This document shows positions 13,167-14,312 of a DNA stretch of 14,312 bases, piece after piece. The DNA lies in NCBI GenBank assembly GCA_002306345.1, contig DBRQ01000006.1, forward strand, positions 25,328 through 39,639. The letters run 5' to 3'. Position numbers and translations under genes: made by a program. The notes beneath the pieces were generated by a model. That model had not been told where the DNA came from. It worked only from the letters and a program-made list of their open reading frames with translations, and did no database searches. Source of the stretch: Candidatus Pacebacteria bacterium UBA1364. GTDB taxonomy: Bacteria; Patescibacteriota; Microgenomatia; UBA1400; PJMF01. The stretch's first letter is position 1. Every line of letters begins with the position of its first letter.

Positions 13167-13170
13167 CAAG

Positions 13171-13188
13171 TAGACCAAATAGACCAAA
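13171..13188 (+). repeat. Perfect 9-bp tandem duplication at the predicted start of transcription
   Basis: TAGACCAAA occurs twice without a gap (13171-13179 and 13180-13188), followed by an A-rich run. It lies in the presumed 5' leader of the phosphatase gene. Confidence 0.6.
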
Positions 13189-13203
13189 AAAAAGAAGTTT
13201 AGC

Positions 13204-13836
13204 ATGAAAAAAATTTATTTTATTCGACATGGCCAGAGTGAAGGCAACGTTTTGAAAATTCACCAGACCATAAATACTCCTCTTTCAAAATTAGGCCAAC
13301 GTCAAGCAACACTTGTGGCGGCACGCTTCACGCAAATCCACGATGCGCTAATTGTCACTAGTCCATGCCTTAGAGCTTGCCAAACTGCTAGAGCCATTGC
13401 CTTGCAAAATCATGCAGAAATTAAAATTAATCAATTGTTTACGGAAAAAAGTGCACCAAGCGAATTAACAGGTATCGCCGAAGAAAGCCAGCAATCTAAA
13501 GATATAAAAAATCTGCACCATCAACATTTCTTGAAGAAAAATGGTAACTGGCGGTATTCCGATGAAGAAACTGCTATTCAATTTGTCAAAAGAACCCACC
13601 GGGCCCTTGTTTTTTTGAGTCAGCAAGCAGAAGAAAATTTAATCGTTGTCAGCCATTCTTTATTAATCAAAATGATACTGAGTCAAATTCTTGAACCAGA
13701 GGCCAATTTAAAAAGTTTATACGAGATTCAACAAAATTTTTACGTAAATAATACTGGACTCAGCATTGCCATTTTTGATGATGAAAAACAAAAGTGGCAA
13801 ATCTCCTGCATTAATGACTGTTCACATCTTGATTAA
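13204..13836 (+). CDS. Histidine phosphatase family protein (phosphoglycerate mutase-like)
   Basis: A 210-residue protein of the histidine phosphatase superfamily. RHGQSEGN (8-15) holds the phosphorylated His9; Arg57 lies in SPCLRACQTA, Glu81 is the probable acid in FTEKSAPSELTG, and His151 in VVSHSLL is the second catalytic His. It probably removes phosphate from a small metabolite or sugar phosphate. It lacks the longer insertions of glycolytic cofactor-dependent mutase and differs in the middle region, so I do not call it GpmA, although the adjacent divergent pyruvate kinase makes a sugar-phosphate role attractive. No signal peptide, so cytoplasmic. Its TAA (13834-13836) overlaps the stop codon of the convergent surface-protein gene. 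Weak purine-rich AAGAAG precedes the ATG. Confidence 0.9.
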   Translation: MKKIYFIRHGQSEGNVLKIHQTINTPLSKLGQRQATLVAARFTQIHDALIVTSPCLRACQTARAIALQNHAEIKINQLFTEKSAPSELTGIAEESQQSKDIKNLHHQHFLKKNGNWRYSDEETAIQFVKRTHRALVFLSQQAEENLIVVSHSLLIKMILSQILEPEANLKSLYEIQQNFYVNNTGLSIAIFDDEKQKWQISCINDCSHLD

Positions 13837-14312
13837 TTTTTGTATTTAATTGTCATTCCCAAAGTAACTGAGAAAAGTGCTGCAATCAACAATAAAAAGG
13901 TCGTTTCCACCGTTCCTGACTCTGGCAAAGTACTGCTAGTACTACTGGTAGGGGTCGAAGTGGGCGTTACTGCAGCAATAGTCGAAGTACTAGTCGAAGT
14001 TGGCGTGGGAGTAGGAGTACGAGTTGAGGTTGGTGTAGGAGTACGAGTGCCAGTCGGAGTAGGCGTCGGAGTTTTTGTACTAGTCGGAGTAGCCGTAGCA
14101 GCAACCTTAGTGGGAGTAGGTGTAGGCGTTTTAGTTAAAGTAGGTGTGGCACTTGGCTTAGTGGTTGGCGTGGGAGTAGGAGTTTTAGTTACAGTAGGTG
14201 TAGCAGTTGATGTGGGGGTTGGGGTCGAAGTACCAGTCGGAGTCGGAGTAGGACTAAGCTTTTGAGTTGGCGTAGGAGTAGGTGAAGGAGTGGGGGTGGG
14301 CGTACGAGTAGG
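13833..14312 (-). CDS. C-terminal part of a sortase-type surface protein with Thr/Pro stalk (5' end outside window)
   Basis: The minus strand is open from 14312 to a TAA at 13835-13833, 159 residues, and its start lies beyond the window. Residues 1-127 are almost only Thr, Pro and Ser, with few charged residues, an extended stalk that may be glycosylated. Within it, TKTPTPTPT or TRTPTPTPT recurs at 42-50, 60-68, 79-87 and 97-105, an 18-19 residue unit. The tail has LPESG (129-133), a hydrophobic helix (about 139-155) and the short basic end KYKN. This is the layout of cell-wall sorting signals (LPXTG, here with Ser for Thr). The protein would be exported, anchored, and present a missing N-terminal domain at the surface. 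The opposite strand also has a long open frame here, but it encodes only Val/Gly repeats. No sortase gene is in the window. Confidence 0.85.
   Translation of the reverse strand, partial: PTRTPTPTPSPTPTPTQKLSPTPTPTGTSTPTPTSTATPTVTKTPTPTPTTKPSATPTLTKTPTPTPTKVAATATPTSTKTPTPTPTGTRTPTPTSTRTPTPTPTSTSTSTIAAVTPTSTPTSSTSSTLPESGTVETTFLLLIAALFSVTLGMTIKYKN
13938..14312 (-). repeat. Degenerate 6-bp (Thr-Pro codon pair) repeat tract
   Basis: Thr-Pro codon pairs (ACT/ACG/ACA with CCT/CCC/CCA/CCG) alternate through the stalk-coding region, giving a 6-bp period on which a 54-57-bp higher-order unit is laid. Third positions vary widely, so the tract is kept by protein selection rather than by recent DNA slippage. 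It leaves the plus strand rich in G and T. Confidence 0.8.

Noticed and set aside
13204..13836. Glycolytic phosphoglycerate mutase (GpmA)
   Set aside because: Only the general histidine phosphatase motifs are present; the length and middle region do not match the classical mutase well enough for that name.
13840..14265. Long plus-strand ORF rich in Val and Gly
   Set aside because: It is the antisense of the Thr/Pro stalk codons. The minus strand gives a meaningful protein with a sorting signal, while this frame has only Val/Gly alternation and overlaps the convergent gene throughout.
13938..14312. Possible CRISPR array or microsatellite
   Set aside because: No constant repeat with unique spacers; the period is a six-base codon pair with variable third positions, explained by a coding stalk.

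Overview
The window is an AT-rich bacterial chromosome segment with short intergenic gaps and 15 confident or probable genes, plus a fragment at each edge. The standard genetic code fits: TAA, TAG and TGA all end genes. Several traits suggest a small-genome fermenter, most likely a member of Patescibacteria (Candidate Phyla Radiation). These are Shine-Dalgarno sites that are mostly absent, several -10 boxes very close to start codons, a gamma-alpha fused 2-oxoacid oxidoreductase with no respiratory genes, and a surface protein with a sortase-type tail. The phylum call is inference from gene style, not from a marker gene.

Region 1-1553 (+): the tail of an unknown ORF, an LssY_C-domain membrane protein, and a DedA/VTT-type membrane protein in the same reading frame. 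Region 1563-1728 (-) holds a decayed fragment of a family 2 glycosyltransferase that a gene caller would miss. Region 1760-4808 (-) is a probable operon: marR, a 34-residue small ORF, uppS, a family 2 glycosyltransferase, and an alpha/beta hydrolase with a cysteine nucleophile. UppS (lipid carrier synthesis), the glycosyltransferase and the nearby DedA protein (a family that includes undecaprenyl phosphate recycling transporters) suggest envelope glycan assembly.

Region 4809-5052 is a divergent control region with several dyads, followed by an unrecognised acidic protein gene (5053-5688). Then come the iron-sulfur L-serine ammonia-lyase (5815-7233) and a membrane-anchored cyclophilin (7309-8001). 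The 2-oxoacid:acceptor oxidoreductase subunits (8045-10674, -) are divergent from a flavodoxin (10816-11274, +), the likely electron acceptor. A YtxH-like protein and pyruvate kinase follow on the minus strand. Serine lyase, pyruvate kinase, oxidoreductase and flavodoxin together form a pyruvate node: serine and phosphoenolpyruvate give pyruvate, which could be oxidised to acetyl-CoA with reduced flavodoxin.

Region 13204-14312: a histidine phosphatase gene (+) meets head-on, with overlapping stop codons, the 3' end of a large surface-protein gene (-). That protein has a Thr/Pro stalk built on an 18-19 residue repeat, then LPESG, a membrane helix and a basic tail.

I found no tRNA, rRNA, CRISPR array, transposase or defence system. 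The least ordinary signals are the near-leaderless promoter layout, the changed potassium-site residues in pyruvate kinase, the Cys-nucleophile hydrolase, the glycosyltransferase relic and the sortase-type stalk protein.
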